A DNA stretch of 64,000 nt, from positions 930,001 through 994,000 of the forward strand of contig NZ_CP015596.1 of assembly GCF_001644575.1 (NCBI RefSeq). The letters are read 5' to 3'. How positions within the stretch are numbered: the first letter of the stretch is position 1; each line of letters begins with the position of its first letter. The position numbers were made by a program, and so were the translations under genes. The notes beneath the pieces were generated by a model. The model searched no databases, was not told the origin of the DNA, and saw nothing but the letters and a program-made list of their open reading frames with translations. Shown piece by piece: positions 7,937 to 17,710 of this stretch. The DNA is from Mycobacterium adipatum (lineage in GTDB: Bacteria; Actinomycetota; Actinomycetes; Mycobacteriales; Mycobacteriaceae).

Positions 7937-7965
7937 GAGCGGGGCGCTTTGTAAGCGCCTCGCTC
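7937..7965 (+). terminator. Hairpin terminator after terC
   Basis: A 13-bp stem (GAGCGGGGCGCTT against AAGCGCCTCGCTC, with one G-U pair) closes on the three-base loop TGT, seven bases after the terC stop. It has no U-tract, which is common for mycobacterial terminators. Confidence 0.8.
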
Positions 7966-8007
7966 AAACCCGTTATCCCGCCGGACAATTCGTTAACGTA
8001 GGGCGGC

Positions 8008-9321
8008 ATGCCGTCCGCTGAAGTGTTCCCCCGTCGCTCCGCTCGCCCCGAACCCGCTGCGGTTCGTAAGGCCGTTATCGGAGCCTCCATCGGCAACGCC
8101 GTGGAATGGTTCGATTTCGCCATCTACGGATTCCTGGCGGTCTACATCGCCGCCAATTTCTTTCCTTCCGACGATGACACCGCGGCATTGCTGAACACGT
8201 TCGCGATCTTCGCGGCGGCGTTCTTCATGCGCCCGTTGGGCGGGTTCGTGTTCGGTCCGCTCGGGGATCGCATCGGCCGGCAGCGGGTGCTGGCACTGGT
8301 GATCCTGCTGATGTCGGCGGCCACCTTGCTCATCGGGCTGTTGCCGACCTACTCGGCGGTCGGCGTCGCGGCCCCGCTGATGCTGCTGGTGCTGCGCTGT
8401 CTGCAGGGGTTCTCGGCCGGCGGCGAATACGGTGGCGGAGCGGTGTATCTGGCCGAGTACGCGCCGGACAGACGACGCGGCCTCGTGGTCACCTTCATGG
8501 TGTGGTCGGGGGTGCTCGGTTTCCTGCTCGGATCGCTCACGGTCACCCTGTTGCAGACCGGGCTGTCGGCCGCCGCGATGGACAGCTACGGCTGGCGGAT
8601 ACCGTTCCTGCTCGCCGCACCGCTGGGCCTGGTCGGGCTGTACATCCGGCTGCGGTTGGACGACACCCCCGAGTTCACCGACCTCAGTACCGCCGACAAG
8701 GTCGCCGATCGGCCCCTGCGCGAGGCCACGCGTACATCGTGGCGGCCGATTCTGCAGGTCATCGGCATGTTCTTGATCTTCAACGTCGGCTACTACGTGG
8801 TGTTCACCTTCTTACCGACCTACCTGATCAAGACGCTGGAGTTCTCCAAGGCCGCATCGTTTCTCTCCATCACGCTGGCCAGCCTGGTCGCCCTCGTGCT
8901 GACGTTGCCGTTCGCGGTGCTCTCGGACCGGATCGGGCGCAAGCCGATGCTGATCGCCGGCTCAGCGGCTTTCGCGCTGTTGAGCTATCCGATTTTCCTG
9001 CTGCTGACCTCGGGGTCGCTGGCCGCCGCCGTGACCGCGCACTGCCTGCTGGCCGCGATCGAATCGATCTACATCTCGACGGCCGTGACCGCAGGTGTGG
9101 AACTGTTCGCCACCCGGGTGCGCTACAGCGGCTTCGCCGTCGGCTACAACATCTGCGTCGCGGCGTTCGGCGGCACCACCCCGTACGCGGTGACCTGGCT
9201 GACGGCCGAGACCGGCAACCCCCGGGCGGCCGCCTTCTATCTGGTGATCGCCGCGGTGCTGTCCCTGGGCACGGTGCTGACGCTGCGGGAATCGGCGGGT
9301 AAACCGCTGGCGGCCACCTGA
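8008..9321 (+). CDS. MFS transporter, metabolite:H+ symporter type
   Basis: A 437-residue transporter with 12 predicted helices, of the MHS (ProP/KgtP-like) branch. Family marks include [13 protein letters not shown] in helix 1, the loop [10 protein letters not shown] after helix 3, [13 protein letters not shown] in helix 4 and the repeat-loop LSDRIGRKP. Substrates of this branch are osmolytes or carboxylates; the specific one cannot be read. ATG 8008 lies eight bases after TAACGT (7994-7999). The first 15 codons contain a 20-bp repeat found twice more in the window, so the extreme N-terminus may be recently altered. Confidence 0.88.
   Translation: MPSAEVFPRRSARPEPAAVRKAVIGASIGNAVEWFDFAIYGFLAVYIAANFFPSDDDTAALLNTFAIFAAAFFMRPLGGFVFGPLGDRIGRQRVLALVILLMSAATLLIGLLPTYSAVGVAAPLMLLVLRCLQGFSAGGEYGGGAVYLAEYAPDRRRGLVVTFMVWSGVLGFLLGSLTVTLLQTGLSAAAMDSYGWRIPFLLAAPLGLVGLYIRLRLDDTPEFTDLSTADKVADRPLREATRTSWRPILQVIGMFLIFNVGYYVVFTFLPTYLIKTLEFSKAASFLSITLASLVALVLTLPFAVLSDRIGRKPMLIAGSAAFALLSYPIFLLLTSGSLAAAVTAHCLLAAIESIYISTAVTAGVELFATRVRYSGFAVGYNICVAAFGGTTPYAVTWLTAETGNPRAAAFYLVIAAVLSLGTVLTLRESAGKPLAAT
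8030..8049 (+). repeat. Short GC-rich repeat, copy 1 (in MFS 5' end)
   Basis: CCCGTCGCTCCGCTCGCCCC, identical to 13771-13790 and one mismatch from the reverse complement at 20946-20965. This copy lies in codons 8-14 of the MFS gene. Confidence 0.8.
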
Positions 9322-9349
9322 GGGCGGGTCACCCTGCGATGATGTCGGC

Positions 9350-10327
9350 ATGAGACCGGGAACCAGGCCCACGAAGGCGGATGTGGCGCGGCTGGCCAAT
9401 GTCTCACCGGCGACCGTCAGCTATGTGCTCAACAACGTCAAGGGACAGACCATCTCGGCGCAGACCCGCGCGGCCGTGCAGGATGCGGCCAAGTCTCTCG
9501 GTTACCGGCCAAACCTCGCCGCCCGCAATCTTGCCCGCGGCGGCAGCGGCGTGGTGCTGTATATCGTTCCGCGAATTTCGTTGGGCGAGTTGCTCCTTGA
9601 GGTCGGCAGCAGGCTGACCACCGAGTTGGCCCGGCACGGCGTGGTGTTGTCACTGCAGTTCGAGACCGATGACGGCCGCAATGTGGTGGACGCGGTGGCC
9701 GACCTGAACCCGATCGCGGTGACCAGTGTGTTCCCGCTCGGCGGTGCCGCGCTGGAGGCGGTGACGGCTGCGGGCATCCCGCAGATCTATCTGGGCAGCG
9801 CGCAATTGCACGCGATGGGTGAGCTACATCTGTCGATCGGTCGGCTGCGGGTCGAGCATCTGGTGGCCCGGGGGCACCAGCGGCTGGCGTTCGCTTACGC
9901 CGGCGACGAGACGCTACGGCCGCTCGGCGACTACTGGCTGACCGGCTTGCGGGCGGCCGCCGCGGAGCTGCCCGAGATCGCCACCGCGACCGTCGCCGCC
10001 GACGGCTCCGATGCCGCGGACGTGGTGCGTGACTGGATCGCGGCGGGTGTGACGGCGGTGTGCGCGCAGAGCGACGAGACCGCCATGGTGGTGTTGCACG
10101 GCATCAGGGAGGCCGGGCTGCGTTGCCCGCAGGATCTGGCGGTGATGGGAGTGGACGCGATCCCGCTGGGCGCGGTGAGCGGTCCACCGCTGACCTCGGT
10201 CGGCTTGGATGCCAAGACGATCGTCGAGGTGTCGGTGGCGGCGATGATGACCGAGCTCGGATTTCCCAGCGCTGGTGAGCCCAGCAGCGCAAATGTCGCG
10301 CAGCTGATTCAGCGCGCGTCCACCTGA
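9350..10327 (+). CDS. LacI-family transcriptional regulator
   Basis: A 325-residue LacI/GalR repressor. The N-terminal helix-turn-helix reads TKADVARLANVSPATVSYVL (about residues 7-26), followed by the hinge-region pattern YRPNLAARNLARG. The rest is a periplasmic-binding-protein-like effector domain. It sits between the MFS transporter and the P450 operon, both on the same strand. A palindrome with a central CG, the LacI operator style, lies 60 bases after its stop in the P450 promoter, making that operon a plausible target. Effector unknown. Confidence 0.9.
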   Translation: MRPGTRPTKADVARLANVSPATVSYVLNNVKGQTISAQTRAAVQDAAKSLGYRPNLAARNLARGGSGVVLYIVPRISLGELLLEVGSRLTTELARHGVVLSLQFETDDGRNVVDAVADLNPIAVTSVFPLGGAALEAVTAAGIPQIYLGSAQLHAMGELHLSIGRLRVEHLVARGHQRLAFAYAGDETLRPLGDYWLTGLRAAAAELPEIATATVAADGSDAADVVRDWIAAGVTAVCAQSDETAMVVLHGIREAGLRCPQDLAVMGVDAIPLGAVSGPPLTSVGLDAKTIVEVSVAAMMTELGFPSAGEPSSANVAQLIQRAST

Positions 10328-10383
10328 CGAGACACTTCGCGGTCGATTTGTCACGGTGCGCGCTTGCCCTCGGGGGAGTGACC

Positions 10384-10405
10384 CGCGTAACTTACGCGAG
10401 TAAGT
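10384..10405. promoter_or_regulatory. Overlapping palindromes on the P450 promoter
   Basis: CGCGTAACTTACGCG (10384-10398, seven-base arms) overlaps ACTTACGCGAGTAAGT (10390-10405, six-base arms around GCGA, with CG at the exact centre). TAACTT (10388-10393) is a good -10, so a bound repressor would cover the promoter. LacI-type operators usually have a central CG, and a LacI gene ends just upstream. A TetR-type site is the alternative. Confidence 0.55.
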
Positions 10406-10429
10406 GCCAGCCCCCGGAGAGGTGAACAG

Positions 10430-11659
10430 GTGACCATCGAGGCCAACCCAGGACGAATTGACGGCACCGCCGTCGGCGACGTGTACTTCGACCCGTACAA
10501 CGTCGAGATCAACGCCAACCCGTACCCGGCGTTCGCCCGCCTGCGCGAAGAAGCGCCGCTGTACTACAACGAGGAGTTCGACTTCTACGCGTTGAGCCGG
10601 TTCGCCGATGTGAACAAGGCGTTGATCGACCACGAGACATTCAGCTCGGCGCGCGGCGCGATCATCGAACTGATCAAGGCCAATATCGAGATCCCCTCGG
10701 GCGCACTGATCTTCGAGGATCCGCCGATCCACACCACACACCGCAAACTGCTGGCCCGGATGTTCACCCCGCGCAAGATCGCCGCGCTGGAACCCAAGAT
10801 CCGCGAGTTCTGCGCACAGGCGCTGGACCCCTTGGTCGGCTCCGGCAAGGTCGACTTCATCACCGATTTCGGCGCCATCATGCCGATGCGGGTGATCAGC
10901 ACGCTGCTCGGCATCCCCGAGGACGACCAGGAGATGATCCGCGACCACGGCAACGATCAGATGCGCACCGAGGACGGCAAGCCGATGAAGGCCGCCAGTG
11001 AAGGCCTGATCGACGGGTCGATCTTCGAGACCTATATCGACTGGCGCAAGGACAACCCGTCCGACGACATCATGACCGACCTGCTCAACGTCGAGTTCAC
11101 CGATGAGCAGGGCGTGACCCGCCACCTCACCCGCGAAGAGCTGCTGATCTACATCAACGTCGTCGCCGGCGCCGGGAATGAGACCACCACCCGCCTGATC
11201 GGCTGGGCGGCCAAGGTGCTCGCCGAGCATCCCGACCAGCGCCGCCAGCTCGTCGAGAACCCGGCCCTGATCCCGCAGGCGATCGAGGAACTGCTGCGTT
11301 TCGAACCGCCCGCCCCGCACGTCGCCCGCTACGTCACCCGCGATGTCGAGTACTACGGCCAGACGGTGCCCGAGGGTGCGGCGATGATGATGTTGATCGG
11401 ATCGGCCGTGCGTGACAGCCGCCAATTCCCGCCCGACGGTGAGGTTTTCGACATCCACCGCGAACAGCGCCAGCATCTGGCATTCAGCGTCGGCACGCAC
11501 TTCTGCCTGGGCTCGGCGCTGGCCCGCCTGGAGGGTCGGATCGCGCTGGAGGAGATGCTCAAGCGCTTTCCGGAGTGGGAGGTCGATCTGCCCAACGCGA
11601 AGCTGTCACCGACGTCGACCGTGCGCGGCTGGGATTCGATGCCGGCGTTCGTCCCGTGA
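10430..11659 (+). CDS. Cytochrome P450
   Basis: A 409-residue soluble P450. The I-helix motif GAGNETTT, the K-helix ExxR in EELLR and the haem loop FSVGTHFCLGSALAR (Cys359 as ligand) are all intact. Length and motif style are those of bacterial class I P450s, which take electrons from ferredoxin. The next gene, a phosphotransferase, overlaps its stop by four bases (GTGA), so the two products probably act on the same pathway. Substrate not identifiable; sterol, terpene or fatty-acid substrates are typical for mycobacterial members. Confidence 0.92.
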   Translation: MTIEANPGRIDGTAVGDVYFDPYNVEINANPYPAFARLREEAPLYYNEEFDFYALSRFADVNKALIDHETFSSARGAIIELIKANIEIPSGALIFEDPPIHTTHRKLLARMFTPRKIAALEPKIREFCAQALDPLVGSGKVDFITDFGAIMPMRVISTLLGIPEDDQEMIRDHGNDQMRTEDGKPMKAASEGLIDGSIFETYIDWRKDNPSDDIMTDLLNVEFTDEQGVTRHLTREELLIYINVVAGAGNETTTRLIGWAAKVLAEHPDQRRQLVENPALIPQAIEELLRFEPPAPHVARYVTRDVEYYGQTVPEGAAMMMLIGSAVRDSRQFPPDGEVFDIHREQRQHLAFSVGTHFCLGSALARLEGRIALEEMLKRFPEWEVDLPNAKLSPTSTVRGWDSMPAFVP

Positions 11660-12744
11660 CCGTTGGGTTGTCGGTCCCGAAATCGTGGGACGAGGTCACC
11701 CCCGACTGGATGACCGCGGCATTGGCCATGGACTTCCCCGACGCGGTCGTCGATACCGTCACCGTCGCCATGCGCGATGACGGCACCAACCGGCGGGCCC
11801 GGCTGGCGCTGACCTACCGACCCGGTCCGGCCGGTCCGGACCGGGTGTTCGTCAAGGCCGTCGATCCTGGACACCGGGAGCTGATCAAGATGACCAGCGG
11901 GCTGCTACACGAGCCGCGGCTGTTCGCCTCCGGTGTCGAGCTGCCGCTGGAGCATCCGCGGGTGCACGCCGCCCCGGTCGACGAAACCGCCGAGGACTTC
12001 CTGTTGGTGATGGAGGACCTCACCGCCCGGGATGCCGATCCCCGCGATGCCACCCGGCCGCTCACCGTCGAGCAGGCCGCCGACGCGGTGCGTGGTCTCG
12101 GCCGGCTGCACGGGGAATTCTGGGGTGAGCGGCTCACACGGCCCGGTCTGGGCTGGCTGGAACCGTTTCTGCCCTGGGACGGCATGCAGTACGCACCGCT
12201 GCCTGCGGCGCTGCAACGCCTCGGCGATGACGCCCCGGCCTCGGTGCAGGCGCTGACCATCGATGCGCTGGTGGAAGGCATCTGGAAACCGTTCATCCGG
12301 ACCTTGACCGCACCGGGTGTGCCGGTGACCCTGCTGCACGGTGACCCGCACATCGGCAATACCTATGTGGTCACCGGGACCGGGTCGGGAGACACCGTCG
12401 GCTTCCTGGACTGGCAGGTGGCCCGGCGGGGTAACTTCTCCGTCGACCTCGGCTACTTCCTGCAGGGCGCGCTGGTCACCGAGGACCGACGCGCGCACGA
12501 GCGTGAACTGCTCGGCGAGTACCGGGACAGCCTGGGCCTGCCCGCCCACGAACTGCCCTCGGCCGAGGAGATCTGGCTGCGCTACCGCGCGTCGGTGGCG
12601 CACGGCCTGACGACGTGGCTGGCCACCGCCAGTGCCGGGGAACTCTGGCAGCGCCCGGACATCGCGCTGGCGTTGGCGCAGCGTTACAGCGCCGCCTACG
12701 AGGACCTGCAAACCGCACAAGCGTTGGCGGACCTGACCACCTAG
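11656..12744 (+). CDS. Aminoglycoside-phosphotransferase-like kinase
   Basis: A 362-residue protein of the APH/choline-kinase-like fold. The catalytic loop is LLHGDPHIGNTY (catalytic Asp in HGD, metal Asn in GN) and the metal-binding loop is FLDWQVARRG. The start is GTG 11656, overlapping the P450 stop; longer in-frame starts lie inside the P450 and are rejected. Such phosphotransferases are often paired with P450s in mycobacteria and are presumed to phosphorylate a hydroxylated small molecule. This is not evidence of antibiotic resistance. Substrate unknown. Confidence 0.85.
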   Translation: MTVGLSVPKSWDEVTPDWMTAALAMDFPDAVVDTVTVAMRDDGTNRRARLALTYRPGPAGPDRVFVKAVDPGHRELIKMTSGLLHEPRLFASGVELPLEHPRVHAAPVDETAEDFLLVMEDLTARDADPRDATRPLTVEQAADAVRGLGRLHGEFWGERLTRPGLGWLEPFLPWDGMQYAPLPAALQRLGDDAPASVQALTIDALVEGIWKPFIRTLTAPGVPVTLLHGDPHIGNTYVVTGTGSGDTVGFLDWQVARRGNFSVDLGYFLQGALVTEDRRAHERELLGEYRDSLGLPAHELPSAEEIWLRYRASVAHGLTTWLATASAGELWQRPDIALALAQRYSAAYEDLQTAQALADLTT

Positions 12745-12753
12745 GGTGGTGGC

Positions 12754-12777
12754 GTGACAAGGGCGCGCCGACTGTGA
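12754..12777 (+). CDS. Possible leaderless 7-codon upstream ORF
   Basis: TAGGGT (12742-12747, overlapping the preceding stop) is followed after exactly six bases by GTG, which opens MTRARRL-stop. The TGA overlaps the GTG of the transporter gene (GTGA, 12774-12777). This has the layout of a leaderless coupled upstream ORF, but so short a frame could be chance. Confidence 0.35.
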   Translation: MTRARRL

Positions 12778-13661
12778 TCGATCACGTGCTTGTCGTCATC
12801 TTCGCCCTGTGCGCAGCCATTTTCGCGGCCATTGGCATCGTGGTGCGCCAGCGGGCGACGATCGATGTGCCCGAGGAGCACGGTGTCAGCACCGTCATGC
12901 TGGCAACGCTGCTGCGCCGCCCGCTGTGGTGGGGCGGAACTGCCGCAGCGGTGGCGGGTTTCGTCTTCCAGGCTTTGGCCCTGGACAACGGTTCGCTGAT
13001 CGTGGTGCAGCCGCTGCTGGTGTCCGCGCTGTTGTTCGCGCTGCCGCTGAGCGCCCGGCTGGCGCACCGCCGGGTCAACCGGGGCGACTGGTTGTGGGCC
13101 GTGCTGTTGACGGTCTCGCTGGCGATCTTCGTGCTGCTCGCCCATCCCCGGGTCAGTGACCAGGTTGCGCCGGTGAGCACCATTGCCGTGGTCGCGGGTG
13201 TGTGTACGGCGGTGGTGCTCGGCTGTGTGCTGGTCGCGGTGCGCCGCTCCGGCTGGCAACGGGCGGTCCCGTTGGCTGTCGCCGTGGGCGTGCTGTTCGG
13301 TCTCGTCGCGGTGCTGACCAAGATGCTGATGCACGCGCTGGATCGCCATACCGTCGCCGAGGTGCTGGCGACTCCGCTGCCGTATGCGCTGGTACTGCTC
13401 GGTGTGTTGGCCACCCTGCTGCAGCAGTCCGCCTTCCATGCCGGTTCGCTGCAGACCTCCGTCCCCACCATGCTGGTCGTCGAGCCGATGGCGGCCGTGC
13501 TGCTGGGTGTGTTCCTGCTCGGCGAGACCCTCACCGCGAATCGGTGGGAGGCGGTGGTGCTGACCGTCACGGTGCTCGCCATGACCGCGGCCACCATCGC
13601 GCTCGGGCGTGACGAAGGCGCCTATGAGGCCCAGCTGGAAGCCACGTCACGCGCGACCTGA
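12774..13661 (+). CDS. DMT-superfamily membrane transporter
   Basis: A 295-residue protein with nine or ten helices in two similar halves, the EamA/DMT-type layout. The pairs GFVFQALALDNGSLIVVQPLL (first half) and the later LQQSAFHAGSLQTSVPTMLV-VEP-x-x-A-x-LLG (second half) correspond. Each half carries the family's proline-containing helix. The start is GTG 12774; upstream in-frame starts overlap the phosphotransferase. The substrate is unknown; family members export metabolites, and some related proteins carry Mg2+. A possible 7-codon leaderless ORF is coupled to its start. Confidence 0.8.
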   Translation: MIDHVLVVIFALCAAIFAAIGIVVRQRATIDVPEEHGVSTVMLATLLRRPLWWGGTAAAVAGFVFQALALDNGSLIVVQPLLVSALLFALPLSARLAHRRVNRGDWLWAVLLTVSLAIFVLLAHPRVSDQVAPVSTIAVVAGVCTAVVLGCVLVAVRRSGWQRAVPLAVAVGVLFGLVAVLTKMLMHALDRHTVAEVLATPLPYALVLLGVLATLLQQSAFHAGSLQTSVPTMLVVEPMAAVLLGVFLLGETLTANRWEAVVLTVTVLAMTAATIALGRDEGAYEAQLEATSRAT

Positions 13662-13720
13662 CGACCGTTCTCACAGGGAACCGGCAGGTCGCAGCGCCGC
13701 GGGCATATCTTTAGTTTTGC

Positions 13721-13827
13721 TAACGTTGTGAGGTGCGTCGGTGTGGACGACGAGGTCCGCCGAGCGATTTCCCGTCGCTCCGCTCGCCCCGGCCTACGAA
13801 TAGCGATAGAGAACTGAAGGACTACTC
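13721..13827 (+). promoter_or_regulatory. car promoter and leader
   Basis: TAACGT (13721-13726) is a clear -10. The leader holds a copy of the 20-bp repeat, then GAAGGA as the car ribosome site. Exactly six bases after the -10 a GTG (13733) opens a 64-codon frame that overlaps car out of frame to 13927; whether it is translated is unknown. TTAGTTTTGCTAA just upstream is an imperfect dyad near the -35 position. Confidence 0.5.
13771..13790 (+). repeat. Short GC-rich repeat, copy 2 (in car leader)
   Basis: Identical over 20 bases to the copy at 8030-8049. This copy is untranslated unless the leaderless frame at 13733 is used. Confidence 0.8.
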
Positions 13828-16800
13828 ATGTCGAACGAGAACTTTGACGACCGCCTTGCGCGGCTGTACGCCACAGACCCGGAGTTCGCCGCCGCCAGGC
13901 CCGACCCGGCCGTCGTCGCCGCGGTGAACGAACCCGGGTTGACCCTTCCCGATATCGTGCGCACCGTCCTGACCGGTTACGCCGACCGGCCCGCGTTGGG
14001 CGCCCGCGCCGTCGAGTTCGTCACCGACGAAACCGGCCGCACCGTCGCCGAACTGCAGCCGCGTTTCGAGACCATCACCCACGGGCAGCTCTGGGAGCGG
14101 GTCCGGCGGGTCGCCGACGCCTGGCGCGCCAACCCCGTGCACCCCGGTGACCGGGTCGCCCTGCTCGGCTTCACCAGCGTCGACTACACCGTGGTCGATA
14201 TCGCGCTCACGCAGCTCGGCGCCGTCTCGGTGCCGCTGCAGACCAGCGTGTCGGCGGCCGCACTCGCCCCCATCGTCGCCGAGACCGAGCCGGTGCTCAT
14301 CGCGGCGAGCATCGACTATCTCGATGACGCGGTCGAGTTGGCCCTCGGATCAGATGTGGTGCGGCTCGCGGTGTTCGACTACCGGCCCCAGGTCGATGAC
14401 CAGCGTGACGCGCTGGTCGTCGCGACCGCCAGGCTCGGTGACCGGGTCACCATCGAGACCCTCGACGATCTGCTGGTGCGTCCGGCCTCCACCGTCGAAC
14501 CCGTTGCCGTACAAGAGGAATCCGATCCGCTGTCGCTGCTGATCTACACCTCCGGCAGCACCGGAGCGCCCAAGGGAGCGATGTACCCAGCGAGCAAGGT
14601 CGCCGACATCTGGCGGCCCGCGGCCAACTCGCACTGGGATGAGAGCCAGGGCGTGGTGCCGTCGGTCGTGCTGAGCTTCATGCCGATGAGCCACGTGATG
14701 GGCCGCGGCATCCTCTACAGCGCGCTGGCCAGCGGCGGCTCGGTGAACTTCGCGGCCCGCGCCGACCTGTCGACCTTCCTGGAGGACCTGGCACTGACCC
14801 GGCCCACCCAGCTGAACTTCGTGCCGCGCATCTGGGACATGCTGTTCGGTGAATACCAGAGCCGGATCGCACACACCGGCGCCACCGACGCCGAGAAAGA
14901 AGCGGTGCTGGCGGACATGCGGCAGAACCTCCTCGGCGGTCGCTTCGTCAGCGCGCTGACCGGTTCGGCGCCCATCTCGCCGGAGCTGAAAGCCTGGGTG
15001 GAGAAGCTGCTCGACATGCACCTGCTGGAGGGCTACGGCTCGACCGAGGCCGGCGCGGTGTTCGTGGACGGCAAGATCGCTCGGCCGCCGGTGCTGGAGT
15101 ACAAGCTGGTCGACGTGCCCGAACTCGGTTACCACCTGACCGACCGCCCGCACCCGCGCGGTGAGCTGCTGGTGCGTTCCGAGCAGCTGTTCCCCGGCTA
15201 CTACAAGCGCCCCGAGGTCACCGCCCAGGTCTTCGACGCGGACGGTTTCTACCGGACCGGCGATATCGTCGCCGAACTCGGACCCGATCAGGTCGCCTAT
15301 GTCGACCGGCGCAACAACGTGCTCAAGCTCTCCCAGGGCGAATTCGTCACGGTGTCCAAGCTGGAGGCCGCATTCAACACCGCACCGCTGGTGCACCAGA
15401 TCTACATCTACGGCAACAGCGCCAGGCCCTATCTGCTGGCCGTGGTGGTGCCCACCGACGCGGACGCGTCCAAGGCGGATATCGCCGCATCGTTGAAGGA
15501 TGCCGCTCGCGCCGCGGATCTGCAGTCCTATGAACTGCCGAGGGACTTCCTGATCGAGACGACACCGTTCACGGTGGAAAACGGTCTGCTGACCGGTATC
15601 CGGAAGTTGGCCTGGCCGAAGCTCAAGGAGCGCTACGGCGCCGAACTCGAGCAGCTCTACACCGACCTGGCCGACGGCCAGGCCAACGAACTGCTGGCGC
15701 TACGGTCCGCCGGGGCCACCGCGCCGGTGCTGGAGACCGTCAGCCGGGCCGTCGCCGCGCTGCTGGGTGCGGCGAGCTCCGATATCGCCCCCGATGTGCA
15801 CTTCACCGATCTGGGCGGAGATTCGTTGTCGGCGTTGACCTTCGGCAACCTGCTGGCCGATATCTTCGACGTCGAGGTGCCGGTCTCGGTGATCGTCAGC
15901 CCGGCCTCGGACCTGCAGACCATTGCCGAACACATCGAGACCCAGCGCGCCGGCGGTACCGGACGGCCCACCTTCGCGTCCGTGCACGGTGCCGGCGCGA
16001 CGGCGGTGCACGCCGCCGACCTGACCCTGGACAAGTTCATCGACGCGGCGACTCTGGCTGCCGCACCGTCCCTTCCGGGTCCGGTCAGCGAGATCCGTAC
16101 CGTGCTGCTGACCGGAGCCACCGGTTTCCTGGGCCGCTATCTGGCATTGGACTGGCTGGAGCGGATGGACCTCGTCGACGGCAAGGTGATCTGCCTGGTC
16201 CGCGCGAAGAACGACGATGAGGCCCGGGCCCGGCTGGACAAGACCTTCGAGACCGGTGACCCGAAACTCGTTGCGCACTATCGTGAGCTGGCCGACCGTC
16301 ACCTCGAGGTGATCGCCGGCGACAAGGGCGAGGCCGACCTCGGCCTGGATCCGGCGGTCTGGCAGCGCCTCGCCGACACCGTCGACCTCATCGTGGACCC
16401 GGCGGCACTGGTCAACCACGTGCTGCCGTACAGCGAACTGTTCGGGCCCAACGCACTCGGTACCGCCGAGTTGATCCGGATCGCACTCACCACCAAGATC
16501 AAACCGTTCGCCTACGTGTCCACCATCGGCGTGGGCTGGGGGATCGAACCGGGCAGGTTCGTCGAGGACGCCGACATCCGGACCATCTCCGCCACCCGGG
16601 TCGTCGACGAGAGCTACGCCAACGGTTACGGCACCAGCAAGTGGGCCGGTGAGGTGCTGCTGCGGGAGGCCCACGACCTGGTCGGTCTGCCGGTGTCGGT
16701 GTTCCGCTGCGACATGATCCTGGCCGACACCACCTACGCCGGTCAGCTGAACCTGCCCGACATGTTCACCCGGATGATGCTCAGCCTGGTGGCCGCCGGT

Positions 16801-17298
16801 ATCGCACCCGGATCGTTCAATCAGCTTGACGCCGAGGGCAACCCGCAGCGCAGCCACTATGACGGGTTGCCGGTCGAGTTCATCGCGGAGGCCATCTCGA
16901 CTTTGGGCACCCAGGTGGCTCTCGACCCCGCGCGCACGTTCGAGACCTACCACGTGATGAACCCGTACGACGATGGCATCAGCATGGACACCTTCGTCGA
17001 CTGGCTGGTCGAGGCCGGCTACCCGATCGAGCGCGTCGCCGACTACGACCAGTGGCTGGCCCGGTTCGAGACCGCGCTGCGGGCCCTGCCGGACCGGCAG
17101 CGTCAGGCGTCACTGCTGCCGCTGCTGCACAACTACACGGTTCCGGGGACGCCGGTGAACGGCGCGATGGCGCCGACAGAGGTGTTCCGGGCCGCGGTGC
17201 AGGAGGCAAAGATCGGGCCGGACAAGGACATTCCGCATGTCAGCCGGGAGGTCATCGTCAAGTACGCGACCGATCTGGAGCTGCTCGGGCTGCTCTAG
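13828..17298 (+). CDS. car: Carboxylic acid reductase
   Basis: An 1156-residue three-domain enzyme that reduces carboxylic acids to aldehydes with ATP and NADPH. The adenylation domain (about 1-640) carries [11 protein letters not shown] near residue 240 and GYGSTEAG further on. The carrier domain has GGDSLSAL near 662-669, whose serine takes phosphopantetheine. The reductase domain begins near 760 with [11 protein letters not shown], and its YGTSK active site lies near 932. Length fits the Nocardia/Mycobacterium CAR family (FadD9-like). It needs a phosphopantetheinyl transferase encoded elsewhere. It is monocistronic with its own promoter and a hairpin terminator. Acceptance of aromatic or fatty acids is known for the family; the native substrate here is not. 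Confidence 0.96.
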   Translation: MSNENFDDRLARLYATDPEFAAARPDPAVVAAVNEPGLTLPDIVRTVLTGYADRPALGARAVEFVTDETGRTVAELQPRFETITHGQLWERVRRVADAWRANPVHPGDRVALLGFTSVDYTVVDIALTQLGAVSVPLQTSVSAAALAPIVAETEPVLIAASIDYLDDAVELALGSDVVRLAVFDYRPQVDDQRDALVVATARLGDRVTIETLDDLLVRPASTVEPVAVQEESDPLSLLIYTSGSTGAPKGAMYPASKVADIWRPAANSHWDESQGVVPSVVLSFMPMSHVMGRGILYSALASGGSVNFAARADLSTFLEDLALTRPTQLNFVPRIWDMLFGEYQSRIAHTGATDAEKEAVLADMRQNLLGGRFVSALTGSAPISPELKAWVEKLLDMHLLEGYGSTEAGAVFVDGKIARPPVLEYKLVDVPELGYHLTDRPHPRGELLVRSEQLFPGYYKRPEVTAQVFDADGFYRTGDIVAELGPDQVAYVDRRNNVLKLSQGEFVTVSKLEAAFNTAPLVHQIYIYGNSARPYLLAVVVPTDADASKADIAASLKDAARAADLQSYELPRDFLIETTPFTVENGLLTGIRKLAWPKLKERYGAELEQLYTDLADGQANELLALRSAGATAPVLETVSRAVAALLGAASSDIAPDVHFTDLGGDSLSALTFGNLLADIFDVEVPVSVIVSPASDLQTIAEHIETQRAGGTGRPTFASVHGAGATAVHAADLTLDKFIDAATLAAAPSLPGPVSEIRTVLLTGATGFLGRYLALDWLERMDLVDGKVICLVRAKNDDEARARLDKTFETGDPKLVAHYRELADRHLEVIAGDKGEADLGLDPAVWQRLADTVDLIVDPAALVNHVLPYSELFGPNALGTAELIRIALTTKIKPFAYVSTIGVGWGIEPGRFVEDADIRTISATRVVDESYANGYGTSKWAGEVLLREAHDLVGLPVSVFRCDMILADTTYAGQLNLPDMFTRMMLSLVAAGIAPGSFNQLDAEGNPQRSHYDGLPVEFIAEAISTLGTQVALDPARTFETYHVMNPYDDGISMDTFVDWLVEAGYPIERVADYDQWLARFETALRALPDRQRQASLLPLLHNYTVPGTPVNGAMAPTEVFRAAVQEAKIGPDKDIPHVSREVIVKYATDLELLGLL

Positions 17299-17300
17299 AC

Positions 17301-17322
17301 CACAACGCCGTTTCGCGTTGTG
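17301..17322. terminator. Bidirectional hairpin between car and exported protein gene
   Basis: CACAACGC and GCGTTGTG pair perfectly around the loop CGTTTC, three bases after the car stop and six before the convergent gene's stop. Confidence 0.7.
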
Positions 17323-17327
17323 CGGTA

Positions 17328-17633
17328 CTAGTTCACGTCGACGTAGATCGTTTGCACCGCGAGCGCGTTGTACACGTAGTCGCGGTCCTCGTCGTCGACG
17401 ATCCAGTTCTGGCTGAAATCCTGGCCGTGGCGCACCCCGACCACATTCGCCTCCGCGAGTGGTTTGCTGCTCAAGCGGCTGACGATCACCCGGTAGCCCT
17501 GCGCGCGCAGATCGTCGATGGTCTGCTGCGCGTTGCCGGTGACGTCCGGTGCGGCAGCAGCGGGTGCGCCCGATCCGATGAGACCTGCGGCCAGGCCGGC
17601 GGTGACCGCCACGGCGATTGCGTGCTTGTTCAT
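17328..17633 (-). CDS. Small mycobacterial exported protein
   Basis: A 101-residue protein with a classical signal peptide: MNKHAIAVAVTAGLAAGL, cleaved probably after APAAA near residue 28. The mature part has the pattern DVTGNAQQTIDDLRAQGYRV, then an NVVGVRHGQ strand, seen in many small secreted mycobacterial proteins related to PASTA-like folds. ATG 17633 is preceded by AAAGAGG; a longer in-frame start would put 26 unrelated residues before the signal peptide. Function unknown. Confidence 0.8.
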   Translation of the reverse strand: MNKHAIAVAVTAGLAAGLIGSGAPAAAAPDVTGNAQQTIDDLRAQGYRVIVSRLSSKPLAEANVVGVRHGQDFSQNWIVDDEDRDYVYNALAVQTIYVDVN

Positions 17634-17710
17634 GTGTGCCTCTTTTCTGCCTTCCGATCCTAGGTCGGGAACCGGCAGTTCGGCAGTGTGATTCCACGCC
17701 GTCCCGGACA

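Noticed and set aside
11656..12744. Phosphotransferase considered as aminoglycoside resistance
   Set aside because: Coupling to a P450 and the loose family match point to metabolism. The fold alone does not show drug modification.
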